Below, one piece after another: positions 15,519 through 22,883 of a DNA stretch of 26,124 nucleotides. The notes beneath the pieces are model-generated. The model saw only the letters and a program-made list of their open reading frames with translations, had not been told where the DNA came from and did not search any database. Origin of the DNA: Bacilli bacterium (GTDB lineage Bacteria > Bacillota_I > Bacilli_A > RFN20 > CAG-826); assembly GCA_024698065.1 (NCBI GenBank), contig JAILRR010000055.1, positions 1 to 26,124 on the forward strand, written 5' to 3'. The position numbers were made by a program, and so were the translations under genes. Position 1 is the first letter of the stretch. Each line of letters opens with the position of its first letter.

Positions 15519-16100
15519 TTATTTCTTTTCTTCTTTTTTCATCGAGTTATACAAATTCATGGCGTATTGGAAACCACGAATCTCGATATCACGTAAGGCT
15601 TTTGCGGCGTTGTCGGTAGCCTCTTCGATGAGAGGGACACTGTCGCCAGTTGGCTTTCCTAAGACAAAGTCGATGGAGTCATATTGAGGCTCACCAATAC
15701 CAACTCTGATTCTCTTGATTTTGTTTGTGCCAAGCTTGTCGATGATGTTCTGGATGCCTTTGTGTCCACCGCTAGAACCATCAAGACGAAGCCTAATCTG
15801 TCCTTCGGCAATTGCCATGTCGTCATAGACGACAATGATGTCATCAAGGTCGATTTTGAAGAAGGACACGCATTCGGTGACGCTCTCACCAGAAAGGTTC
15901 ATGAAAGTCTCAGGTTTGAGAACGACGATTGGCTCAGGGAAGGCAGGGTTTTTGACAATGCCATAGACGCCTTTGAAACCAGAGCGGTCGAAATCCGCAT
16001 GGGCAAGTTCCATGAATTTGTCGACGGTAATATAACCCATGTTATGACGGGTGCCTTCGTATTGTTTTCCTGGGTTTCCTAGTCCAACGAATAATTTCAT
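15519..16100 (-). CDS. pth: Peptidyl-tRNA hydrolase
   Basis: This 193-residue enzyme releases tRNA from peptidyl-tRNA that has dropped off the ribosome. It shows the Pth start MKLFVGLGNPGKQYEGTRHNMG with Asn9 and the catalytic His19, then VYDDMAIAEGQIRLR with the catalytic Asp, GSSGGHKG, and RIRVGIG. The ATG overlaps the TGA of the upstream flavodoxin gene (ATGA, 16097-16100), with GGAG 9 nt upstream, so the two are translationally coupled. Its stop codon overlaps the Shine-Dalgarno of mfd, the next gene, as in the Bacillus pth-mfd pair. Confidence 0.97.
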   Translation of the reverse strand: MKLFVGLGNPGKQYEGTRHNMGYITVDKFMELAHADFDRSGFKGVYGIVKNPAFPEPIVVLKPETFMNLSGESVTECVSFFKIDLDDIIVVYDDMAIAEGQIRLRLDGSSGGHKGIQNIIDKLGTNKIKRIRVGIGEPQYDSIDFVLGKPTGDSVPLIEEATDNAAKALRDIEIRGFQYAMNLYNSMKKEEKK

Positions 16101-16633
16101 GACTTCTTCTCCAAAGCCAAGGTTTCGATGACGGTGACAACTCTGTCGACCTTCTCTTGGTCATAGAATTCGATTGGGTTTTCAAGAATGCCCGCTAAAG
16201 CTGCTTGGTTGGCATTGAGTTCAGGGTTGTTAGCGATTTGGCCAACGGCTTTCTTCATCAAGAACTTCTCAATTGGTCCAAGTTTGTTGAAATCAAAAGA
16301 GCCTCTGAATTGATAGTAGCGCATATGGTAATCATAAAGAACGTTGGTCTCGATCATGGCAGCCCTGGTGTCTTTGTCAGCAAAGCTCATTCCAACGCTG
16401 AAGATGATGACGTTTTTCTCTTTCATGAGATCCCAGTTGGAAAGGAAATCATCGATTCCTTGGATCTTTCCTGCTTTGACCCAACCGCCAAAGACGATGG
16501 TGTCATATTCCGCTAATTTCTTAGCCTTAAAACGTTTGATAGGGAAGATATCGGCGTTGACTCTCTTTGCGATATCCTGGGCATACTTCTCTGTGTTGCC
16601 GGTTTTGCTTTGATAAAGTACAAGGGTTTTCAT
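16097..16633 (-). CDS. Flavodoxin-domain protein
   Basis: The protein has 178 residues. It begins MKTLVLYQSKTGNTEKYAQDIAKR, where SKTGNT is the FMN-phosphate loop of flavodoxins; FGGWVKAGKIQGIDDFL supplies the second flavin loop. The C-terminal half is helical and resembles the HemG/flavodoxin_5 group, but a protoporphyrinogen oxidase role is not supported by any neighbouring haem gene. It probably carries electrons or reduces a small substrate. It heads the operon with pth-mfd-rqcP-tilS, an unusual leading gene for that block. It has no Shine-Dalgarno; an extended -10 (TGATAAACT) lies 9 nt before the ATG. Confidence 0.85.
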   Translation of the reverse strand: MKTLVLYQSKTGNTEKYAQDIAKRVNADIFPIKRFKAKKLAEYDTIVFGGWVKAGKIQGIDDFLSNWDLMKEKNVIIFSVGMSFADKDTRAAMIETNVLYDYHMRYYQFRGSFDFNKLGPIEKFLMKKAVGQIANNPELNANQAALAGILENPIEFYDQEKVDRVVTVIETLALEKKS

Positions 16634-16642
16634 AACTATGAA

Positions 16643-16651
16643 AGTTTATCA
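16643..16651 (-). promoter_or_regulatory. Extended -10 of the flavodoxin operon
   Basis: TGATAAACT on the minus strand fits TGnTATAAT (one mismatch in the hexamer being A for T) and ends 9 nt before the ATG at 16633. The short distance and lack of a Shine-Dalgarno suggest a leaderless or nearly leaderless mRNA. Confidence 0.4.
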
Positions 16652-16658
16652 CGGTTTG

Positions 16659-16688
16659 TTGGATAAAAGGAAACGAAGAAGCTATTAT
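16659..16688 (+). promoter_or_regulatory. Promoter of the DUF368 gene
   Basis: TTGGAT (16659-16664) and TATTAT (16683-16688) are 18 nt apart. The -10 ends 6 nt before the ATG at 16695, so the transcript would begin at the start codon. The flavodoxin promoter points the other way within the same 61-nt gap. Confidence 0.45.
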
Positions 16689-16694
16689 TGAAGA

Positions 16695-17654
16695 ATGAAA
16701 ATTAAGAACTGGTTTTTAGATGTCCTTAAGGGAGGCTCCCTAGGACTAGGCATGATTCCTGGCGTCAGCGCCGGAACGATGGCCTTGATAGTTGGCATTT
16801 ATAATCGCCTCATCGGCGGTATCGCAAACCTCAAAAAAGAATTTAAAAAGAGTTTCTTCTCTTTACTTCCTCTTGGCATCGGGGCCGTTATGGCTGCGGT
16901 CATTTGCATGCTCGGCGTGAACTATGGTTTGGACTACGCGCCGTTTGCAATCATCTCTTTGTTCGCTGGCCTAATCATCGGTTCTTTACCTGTCATCACC
17001 AAAGAAATCAAAGGCGCCAAAATCAGTGTCAAATCCGTCACGATTATCGCAATTGGTGCGGTTTTTGCTGCAGGTATTGGTGTTTTGAGCGCTGTCGCCA
17101 AACTCAATAATTGGGGCAACTTTGAGGCCGCTTTCATCGCTGGAGAATGGTGGACCTACATAGGCGTTTTCGTCGCGGGATTCATCGCTGCGATGGCTTG
17201 CATCATCCCTGGCATCAGCGGCGCCATGCTTCTATTTGTCGCTGGTTTATATGACCCATGCGTCCATATCTTCGTTGGCGAGAATTCCATCATCCACAAC
17301 TCCTCTAGACTTGTCAGCGGAATCTTCCTCACCTTATCTTTGCTTCTTGGAATCGTCGCGGGATTCATCTTAACGAGCAAACTCATGAAGAGCCTTCTTG
17401 CCAAGCACCACGACGGCACATATTTGGCCGTCTTTGGTTTCATCGTTGGCTCACTTGTTTCGATGTATGTGAACCAGAGCATGATCAACGATTCTCTCGT
17501 TTGGAAATACACCCTCGTTCCAGTCTGGGAATGGGTAGTCGGAATTGCCTTGCTCATTGGCTTTGCTGTTCTCTTTTTCTTCCTTTCTAAGTTGGCGCTT
17601 AATAAGCAGGTAAACGATTCTAAAAAGGAAGAGACAGAGCCTGCTAATAATTAA
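16695..17654 (+). CDS. DUF368 polyprenyl-phosphate transporter (PopT family)
   Basis: This 319-residue integral membrane protein has about eight or nine hydrophobic helices. It carries the two hallmark repeats of DUF368: GMIPGVSAGTMALIVGIY near residue 20 and the related IIPGISGAMLLFVAGLYD near 170. DUF368 proteins of Vibrio and Staphylococcus (PopT) return undecaprenyl phosphate across the membrane, recycling the carrier used for wall and glycan synthesis. It has no Shine-Dalgarno (TATTATTGAAGA precedes the ATG) and appears to have a leaderless start. A tetR gene with its own promoter follows after 69 nt. Family call firm; the transport role is taken from homologues. Confidence 0.9.
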   Translation: MKIKNWFLDVLKGGSLGLGMIPGVSAGTMALIVGIYNRLIGGIANLKKEFKKSFFSLLPLGIGAVMAAVICMLGVNYGLDYAPFAIISLFAGLIIGSLPVITKEIKGAKISVKSVTIIAIGAVFAAGIGVLSAVAKLNNWGNFEAAFIAGEWWTYIGVFVAGFIAAMACIIPGISGAMLLFVAGLYDPCVHIFVGENSIIHNSSRLVSGIFLTLSLLLGIVAGFILTSKLMKSLLAKHHDGTYLAVFGFIVGSLVSMYVNQSMINDSLVWKYTLVPVWEWVVGIALLIGFAVLFFFLSKLALNKQVNDSKKEETEPANN

Positions 17655-17670
17655 TTTGTAATATTTTTCA

Positions 17671-17698
17671 TTGACAGTGTTCCAGAAAGAAATATCAT
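17671..17698 (+). promoter_or_regulatory. Promoter of the tetR-family gene
   Basis: A perfect -35 TTGACA (17671-17676) and -10 TATCAT (17693-17698) are separated by 16 nt. An imperfect inverted repeat, ATATTT (17661-17666) with AAATAT (17690-17695), frames it and could hold a self-operator, but this is weak. Confidence 0.7.
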
Positions 17699-17723
17699 AG
17701 AAGTCCACCCAAGGGAGATTTTT

Positions 17724-18314
17724 ATGCCTAGGACGCCGCAGCAAAACGCTATTATCAGAGATAAAAGAAGAACGAAGATTCTCCTTAAGACTCTTAAGCT
17801 TTTCGCGATCAAAGGCTTCGACGAAGTTACTATTGACGCGATTTCGGCGGAAAGCTCCTGCTCACACGGCTTGGTCTACCACTATTTTGAGAAGAAAGAA
17901 GATATCTATAACGGTCTTTTCGAACTTCAAAGAGAAGACTACAGTGACACCATTTTCCCAAGAAACGCCGCCATGGCCGAAGGTGGTTTGGCTGGCTTAA
18001 AGCTTATCTGCGATCACTATGAGAAATTCTTTGATGCAGATAAGATTCAGCTTTATTTCCTTAAAGTCAACGCTTCTAGCGACTATATGACCTACACCGC
18101 CACAAAGGCCCTAAACGGCGAAAGCCCATTCAAGACCGTTGTGTCCTTGCTCAAGCAAGCAATCTCTTCCGGACAGATGCTTGAATGCGATGTCGAAGCC
18201 AAGGCCCGCCTTTTCTTAGACATGCTTATTGGCATCTTCGACAGACTTATTTCCGCAAAAGGAAAAGAGCGCGAGATCAAATCAGGCGCCCTCTACGAAT
18301 TCATCCGAAAGTAA
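17724..18314 (+). CDS. TetR/AcrR-family transcriptional regulator
   Basis: The protein has 196 residues. The N-terminal helix-turn-helix is clear: RRTKILLKTLKLFAIKGFDEVTIDAISAE followed by CSHGLVYHYFEKKEDIYNGLF (about 14-65). The rest is the variable helical ligand-binding and dimer domain. It is preceded by AAGGGAG 6 nt before the ATG and by a strong promoter. Its stop faces the end of the FGGY kinase gene with only 1 nt between them. Possible targets are itself, the DUF368 gene just upstream, or the FGGY/heptose promoters; the sequence does not decide. Ligand unknown. Confidence 0.92.
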   Translation: MPRTPQQNAIIRDKRRTKILLKTLKLFAIKGFDEVTIDAISAESSCSHGLVYHYFEKKEDIYNGLFELQREDYSDTIFPRNAAMAEGGLAGLKLICDHYEKFFDADKIQLYFLKVNASSDYMTYTATKALNGESPFKTVVSLLKQAISSGQMLECDVEAKARLFLDMLIGIFDRLISAKGKEREIKSGALYEFIRK

Positions 18315-18315
18315 T

Positions 18316-19860
18316 TTATTTCTTTATCTCGTCGTTATTGAAACGCTTAATTTTGGCATACGTTTTCGATAACGAAGGGAAAAGTTTCAGATAGGCTTCT
18401 TTATAAAGGTATTCGTAAGCCTTCATGTTTTCTTTGTTTGGATAGAATGTGTCTCTCACACGGACCATCTCTTTGACGGCATCCTTAACGGAGCGATATT
18501 GGCCAATAGAAACAAAGCCAGCGATAGCCGCTCCTAATGAGGAGCTTTCTTTGGTTTGGACGCGACTCACAGGTTTGCCAAATATGTCAGCGGTGATTTG
18601 GCAGATGTTGTCGCTTACGGATCCGCCGCCAGAAACTCTCAAAGCAGGGATTTTGTGCTTAAGCACTTTTTCAAAGTGCTCCAAACCTTCGCGAAGGGCA
18701 TACGCAATGCCTTCAATAATGGAGCGGTAGATGTGTTCGGTTGTTGTGGAATCGCTGAAACCGACAATCGCGCCTTTGGCCAACGGACGGGAAAGACCCG
18801 GTCCCCAATATGGCTGGAGAACAAGACCATCGCTTCCGGCTGGAACATCTGGAAGATGCTCGTTGTAGTAATTAATGGTCTTATTAGGCTCTTTGCTCGC
18901 AATTTGCTCCATGAACCAATTGATCATCCAGTATCCGCGATAGATCTGGATATCCATGTTGTATAAGCCTTTTGCGGCAGATGGGTATCCTGGGAGGAAT
19001 GGTTCAGACTCATGATATTTGTCGCAGGTTGTTTCGATAGAAGATGCTGTTCCGTAACTGACCGCTCCGAGGGTCTCATCGATAACACCCATTCCGAGGG
19101 TTTCGCAGGATTTGTCGGATCCGGCAGCGTATACGATCGTTCCTTCAGGGATTCCTAAATCCATGGAAGCTTTCTTTGTGATCTTTCCGATGACGTCACC
19201 TTCCTCAACGAGTTCAGGAAGAACGTCTCTTTTTAGACCGAAGATCTGGCCAGTGAGATGCTTCTCTGGCTTCTTGTACCACTGCTTCTTTTTGAAGTCG
19301 ATTGGGTAATGGCCTGCACAGCTTGAAGCGCAGTCTTTGAGTTCGCCAGTAAGCAAGAAATGGAGGTAGCTTGAGACAGGAACGTACTTATAGACTTTCG
19401 ACCAGTTCTCTGGTTCATTTTCTTGGATCCAGTTGGCCACGCATCTGCGTCTGTTGAAGTTGATCGCGTCGGTTTTTCCAACGAGCTTAAAGAGAAAACG
19501 AGCCAGTTTTGGCAGGGGTTTTTCACATTTGGCGTTTCTTTGGTCGAGCCAAAGAACACTTGGTCTGATGACCTTCATATGCTGGTCAAGGAGAACGGCC
19601 GTGTCACGGAAACAAGTGATGGTAATGCCCTTAACGTTTTTGATTGATGAAGGGTTTTCTCTAACTAGTTCCTTGGTGCAAGCACAGAGGTCTTCGTAAT
19701 ATTCGTGAGGTTCTTTCTCCGCCCAGTTCGGCTTCAAAGAAAAGTAAGGGTTGTCGTAATCTTTTTTCTTCATGGCAACCATATAGCCACGTTTGTCAAA
19801 AAGTGCGACACGGACGCTTTGAGTTCCAAAGTCCATCGTCAAAATCAATGGTTCGTTCAT
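18316..19860 (-). CDS. FGGY-family carbohydrate kinase
   Basis: This 514-residue protein has both actin-like halves of the FGGY kinases. The N-terminal phosphate loop is LTMDFGTQSVRVALFD (7-22). The middle has YAAGSDKSCETLGMG with the likely catalytic Asp, and the C-terminal ATP site has RVSGGGSVSDNICQITADIF. The family phosphorylates pentuloses, glycerol, erythritol or heptuloses. The sequence is not obviously glycerol kinase or XylB, so I leave the substrate open. It diverges from hddA across an 86-nt region. Sedoheptulose is an attractive substrate because it would supply GmhA, but that is only inference. GGAGAAG lies 5 nt before the ATG at 19860. Confidence 0.88.
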   Translation of the reverse strand: MNEPLILTMDFGTQSVRVALFDKRGYMVAMKKKDYDNPYFSLKPNWAEKEPHEYYEDLCACTKELVRENPSSIKNVKGITITCFRDTAVLLDQHMKVIRPSVLWLDQRNAKCEKPLPKLARFLFKLVGKTDAINFNRRRCVANWIQENEPENWSKVYKYVPVSSYLHFLLTGELKDCASSCAGHYPIDFKKKQWYKKPEKHLTGQIFGLKRDVLPELVEEGDVIGKITKKASMDLGIPEGTIVYAAGSDKSCETLGMGVIDETLGAVSYGTASSIETTCDKYHESEPFLPGYPSAAKGLYNMDIQIYRGYWMINWFMEQIASKEPNKTINYYNEHLPDVPAGSDGLVLQPYWGPGLSRPLAKGAIVGFSDSTTTEHIYRSIIEGIAYALREGLEHFEKVLKHKIPALRVSGGGSVSDNICQITADIFGKPVSRVQTKESSSLGAAIAGFVSIGQYRSVKDAVKEMVRVRDTFYPNKENMKAYEYLYKEAYLKLFPSLSKTYAKIKRFNNDEIKK

Positions 19861-19881
19861 ATTTGCTTCTCCATCTCAAAG

Positions 19882-19890
19882 ATTTTAGCA
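19882..19890 (-). promoter_or_regulatory. Extended -10 of the FGGY kinase gene
   Basis: TGCTAAAAT on the minus strand fits TGnTATAAT with one mismatch. It ends 21 nt before the ATG, leaving room for the Shine-Dalgarno. Its -35 region would fall in the palindrome at 19897-19912. Confidence 0.55.
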
Positions 19891-19896
19891 CGAAAG

Positions 19897-19912
19897 ACCA
19901 CTTTTAAGTGGT
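19897..19912. promoter_or_regulatory. Perfect palindrome between divergent FGGY kinase and hddA promoters (candidate operator)
   Basis: ACCACTTTTAAGTGGT has perfect 7-bp arms and a TT centre. It covers the -35 side of the FGGY promoter and its last base is the first base of TAAAAT (19912-19917), the likely -10 of hddA. A single protein bound here could control both directions. I found no second copy in the window. Confidence 0.5.
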
Positions 19913-19917
19913 AAAAT
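19912..19917 (+). promoter_or_regulatory. -10 box of the heptose operon
   Basis: TAAAAT lies 29 nt before the hddA ATG, and GAAAGGA (19930-19936) follows about 10 nt before that ATG. No -35 consensus is seen at 16-18 nt, so activation or the palindrome may matter. Confidence 0.4.
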
Positions 19918-19946
19918 GTTTAGGCTTTAGAAAGGATCAACGAAAC

Positions 19947-20927
19947 ATGATCATCTCACGCGCCCCTTTCAGGGTTAGCTTCTGCGGAGGCGGAAGCGAT
20001 ATTCCTTCTTTCTACGAGAAATACGGCGGCTGTGTTATTTCAACCACAATCAAGAAATACTGCTACCTCGCCATTAACCCTGCGTTCAATAAAGAATCAA
20101 TCACCCTCAAGTATTCCAAAACCGAAATAGTCGACGATGTTGATAAAATCGAACACCGCATTTTCAAGCAAGTCTTAAAAGACTTTGGTAACAAAGGCCT
20201 CGAAATCACTTCCATGGCTGACATTCCTTCGGGAACCGGATTAGGATCTTCCTCCTCTTTCACCGTCGCCCTTTTGAAACTCATGTACACCTGGAACGAA
20301 CAGGCTGCTTCAACCTATAAGGTTGCCAAGAGAGCGTGCGAGATAGAGATCAACGAACTTGGTAACCCGATTGGAAAACAAGATCAATTTGCCGCCGCTT
20401 TCGGTGGTCTTCGTTATTACGAATTCTGCCCAGACGGATTTGTTAAAGTCGAACCAATCATCATGAAGAAAGAATCTTTCGCCAAACTCGAAAAGAACCT
20501 CATGATGTTCTATACGGGCGAAGTCCGTGACGCCAACAACATCCTTGCGAAAGAAACCAAGAACCTTGCTACCGATGAAGATAAAATCGAAGCCACCAAA
20601 AAGCTTTGTGAAATGACTAAACGCCTTAAGGCGGAACTCGAAAACAACAACGTCGATGCTCTTGGACCAATCCTCAAAGAAGGCTGGGAGCTCAAGAAGT
20701 CTTTGGCTAGCGGTATCTCAAACCCTCTTATTGATGAGGCTTATGAAAAGGCCATGGAAGCCGGTGCAAGCGGAGGCAAACTCCTTGGTGCTGGCGGAGG
20801 CGGATTCCTTCTCTTCTACGTTGACTCCGACGAAAAGAAAGAGGCTGTCAGAAAAGCTTTGTCGAACCTAAAGGAGATGCCTTTTGAGCTTGACCAGGCT
20901 GGTTGCTCAATCATCTTCATGGAGTAA
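19947..20927 (+). CDS. hddA: D-glycero-alpha-D-manno-heptose 7-phosphate kinase (GHMP kinase)
   Basis: This 326-residue GHMP kinase puts a phosphate on C1 of D-glycero-alpha-D-manno-heptose 7-phosphate. It begins MIISRAPFRVSFCGGGSDIPSFYEKYGG, the HddA-type motif 1. The ATP loop PSGTGLGSSSSF is at 94-105 and motif 3 GASGGKLLGAGGGGFLLF is near the C-terminus. I chose the ATG at 19947, with AGAAAGGA upstream, because the conserved domain starts exactly there; an earlier in-frame start at 19908 adds 13 residues that belong to the promoter region. The next gene starts 3 nt after its stop. Assignment is strengthened by the hddC-gmhB and gmhA genes that follow. Confidence 0.92.
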   Translation: MIISRAPFRVSFCGGGSDIPSFYEKYGGCVISTTIKKYCYLAINPAFNKESITLKYSKTEIVDDVDKIEHRIFKQVLKDFGNKGLEITSMADIPSGTGLGSSSSFTVALLKLMYTWNEQAASTYKVAKRACEIEINELGNPIGKQDQFAAAFGGLRYYEFCPDGFVKVEPIIMKKESFAKLEKNLMMFYTGEVRDANNILAKETKNLATDEDKIEATKKLCEMTKRLKAELENNNVDALGPILKEGWELKKSLASGISNPLIDEAYEKAMEAGASGGKLLGAGGGGFLLFYVDSDEKKEAVRKALSNLKEMPFELDQAGCSIIFME

Positions 20928-20929
20928 GC

Positions 20930-22240
20930 ATGTACGCAATTATCCAAGCAGGCGGAGCAGGCACTAGACTCAAATCCATTACCGGCGATTTACCCAAGGT
21001 AATGGTTGATATATGTGGGAAGCCGATTATCGAGTGGCAAATCGAAAGCCTCAAACGAAGCGGTATCAGTGATTTTCTTGTGATTATCTCTAAGAATGGA
21101 CAACTCATTTCCGATTATTGTGGAGACGGTTCAAGATTTGGGGTTCATATCTCTTACATCAAGGAAGAGTCGCCTTTAGGAACGGCCGGCGGCCTATATT
21201 TTGCTAGAGATATCATCAAGGATGACTTCATCCTTTGCTTTGGCGATTTGATGCTCGATATCGATTGGACAAGATTCCATTCTTTCCATAAAGAAAAGGG
21301 CTCTTCTTTGACCGCTTTCGCGCACCCAAATTCTCACCCTTTCGACAGTGATCTTCTTGTTGCCGATGAGAATGAAAAAATCATTAAAATCAATAGCAAG
21401 AACAACGTCCGTGACTACTACTACGAGAACCTCACAAACGCAGGTTTATATGTCTGCTCAAAAGAGGTCTTGGACTATGTTGAAAAACCGGAGAAAAACG
21501 ACTTCGAAAAAGTGGTCCTAAAGCACTTCGTCGAGGAAGGCAAAGCCTACGCTTATAGGTCTAGCGAATATGTCAAAGACTGTGGCACACCAAATAGGTA
21601 TCATTCTGTCGAAAATGACCTCAAAAACGGCATTATTCATGGCAAATCCCTCGCAAATCCACAAAAATGCATCTTTTTAGATAGAGACGGAACAATCAAC
21701 AAATACATGGGTTTGGTCATCAAAATCGACCAACTCGAATTGGCAGATGACGCCGCTGAAGCAATTCAAAAGATCAACAACTCTGACTACCTTGCGATCT
21801 GCATCACAAATCAGCCTGTTGTGGCCCGTGGAGATGTCACGTTTGAGGAGCTCAAAAACATCCACAACAAAATGGAAACCCTTCTTGGTAAAGGCGGGGC
21901 CTATTTGGATGGTCTCTACTTCTGCCCCCACCACCCTGATGGAGGCTTTGAAGGTGAGGTGCCAGAACTTAAGTTTGACTGCGATTGCCGAAAACCAAAA
22001 ATCGGTCTTCTAAAGAAAGCCCAGGAAAGGTTCAATATTGACCTTAGCAAATCCTGGTTTATCGGAGATACGGATCGCGATATCCAGACAGGGATCAACG
22101 CCGGCTGCAGGACCATCTTCCTTGACACAACACCAAACCCTCCGATACGCTTCAAAGATGCAAAGCCTGATTTTGTGTGCCATTCTTTAGGCGAAGCGGT
22201 TAATCTAATAATGACCTTAGAAAGGGGCAACAATGATTGA
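20930..22240 (+). CDS. HddC-GmhB fusion: heptose 1-phosphate nucleotidylyltransferase plus heptose 1,7-bisphosphate 7-phosphatase
   Basis: One 436-residue protein joins two pathway enzymes. Residues 1 to ~235 are a sugar-phosphate nucleotidyltransferase: QAGGAGTRLKSITGDLPKVM, SPLGTAGGL and the metal-binding GDLMLDID. Residues ~245-430 are a GmhB-type HAD phosphatase: nucleophile D251 in DRDGTIN, motif II TNQP, the zinc loop CPHHPDGG...DCDCRKP, and GDTDRD. The phosphatase half removes the C7 phosphate made redundant after HddA; the transferase half then makes the NDP-heptose, by analogy GDP, though the base cannot be read from sequence. The ATG at 20930 has GGAG inside the end of hddA. The stop overlaps gmhA by 8 nt, so the three genes are tightly coupled. 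Confidence 0.9.
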   Translation: MYAIIQAGGAGTRLKSITGDLPKVMVDICGKPIIEWQIESLKRSGISDFLVIISKNGQLISDYCGDGSRFGVHISYIKEESPLGTAGGLYFARDIIKDDFILCFGDLMLDIDWTRFHSFHKEKGSSLTAFAHPNSHPFDSDLLVADENEKIIKINSKNNVRDYYYENLTNAGLYVCSKEVLDYVEKPEKNDFEKVVLKHFVEEGKAYAYRSSEYVKDCGTPNRYHSVENDLKNGIIHGKSLANPQKCIFLDRDGTINKYMGLVIKIDQLELADDAAEAIQKINNSDYLAICITNQPVVARGDVTFEELKNIHNKMETLLGKGGAYLDGLYFCPHHPDGGFEGEVPELKFDCDCRKPKIGLLKKAQERFNIDLSKSWFIGDTDRDIQTGINAGCRTIFLDTTPNPPIRFKDAKPDFVCHSLGEAVNLIMTLERGNND

Positions 22241-22841
22241 TTTCAAAAACGACATCGAGAAATATTACGAACTCGAAATCGAAACCATTAAGAAATTAGA
22301 CAAAAACGAGATGAGCAAAGCCATGAACGCCCTCGTCAAACATTACGATGATGAGTCGACCATCTATGTTTTTGGTAACGGAGGCAGCGCTGCCACCGCT
22401 TCCCACATGGTTTGCGACTTCAACAAAGGAATCTGCTCCAAATTAAAGAAAAGGTTCAAGTTCGTTTGTCTTAATGACAACGTGCCAATCATGACCGCGA
22501 TTGCTAACGATGGCACGTTCGAAGACGTCTTCTACTATCAGTTGGAGAACCGTCTCAAGAAAGAAGACTTAGTCTTAGCTATCTCCGGAAGCGGCAACTC
22601 CAAGAACATCATGAAAGCGGCCGAATACACCAAAAAGGTTGGAGCCGAGCTCATGTCCGTCACCGGCTATGACGGTGGCAAACTTGCCAAGATCGCCGAT
22701 TACCATTTGCACGCGCCCGTTGATGACATCCAGATTGCGGAAGACCTCCACATGACATTCGACCACGTCATCATGCAGGTTCTCTGGCGCTATCTAAGCA
22801 AAAGGGAAGGCATCGAAGCGACCTACACCCCAAACAAATAA
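22233..22841 (+). CDS. gmhA: Phosphoheptose isomerase (SIS domain)
   Basis: This 202-residue SIS-domain protein converts sedoheptulose 7-phosphate to D-glycero-D-manno-heptose 7-phosphate, the first step of the pathway. It has the sugar-phosphate loops FGNGGSAATASH (47-58) and ISGSGNSKN (117-125), and the C-terminal active-site helix QIAEDLHMTFDH (167-178). The base corresponding to Glu65 of E. coli GmhA falls near Asp62 in this family variant. It is the last gene of the operon; AGAAAGGGG precedes its ATG, which lies within the end of the previous gene. A strong two-way terminator follows. Other SIS isomerases are possible, but the neighbours make GmhA by far the best call. Confidence 0.92.
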   Translation: MIDFKNDIEKYYELEIETIKKLDKNEMSKAMNALVKHYDDESTIYVFGNGGSAATASHMVCDFNKGICSKLKKRFKFVCLNDNVPIMTAIANDGTFEDVFYYQLENRLKKEDLVLAISGSGNSKNIMKAAEYTKKVGAELMSVTGYDGGKLAKIADYHLHAPVDDIQIAEDLHMTFDHVIMQVLWRYLSKREGIEATYTPNK

Positions 22842-22853
22842 AAATCCTTAACA

Positions 22854-22883
22854 AAAACGCGCTGGTTTTGGCTAGCGCGTTTT
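22854..22883. terminator. Bidirectional terminator between gmhA and the GDPD gene
   Basis: AAAACGCGCT pairs perfectly with AGCGCGTTTT (10 bp) around a 10-nt loop. T-runs on both sides serve the two converging genes; the right arm overlaps the GDPD stop codon. Confidence 0.92.

Noticed and set aside
17661..17698. A self-operator in the tetR promoter
   Set aside because: The only symmetry is a weak ATATTT...AAATAT repeat and a 7-bp ACAGTGT core; both are easily due to chance in AT-rich sequence.
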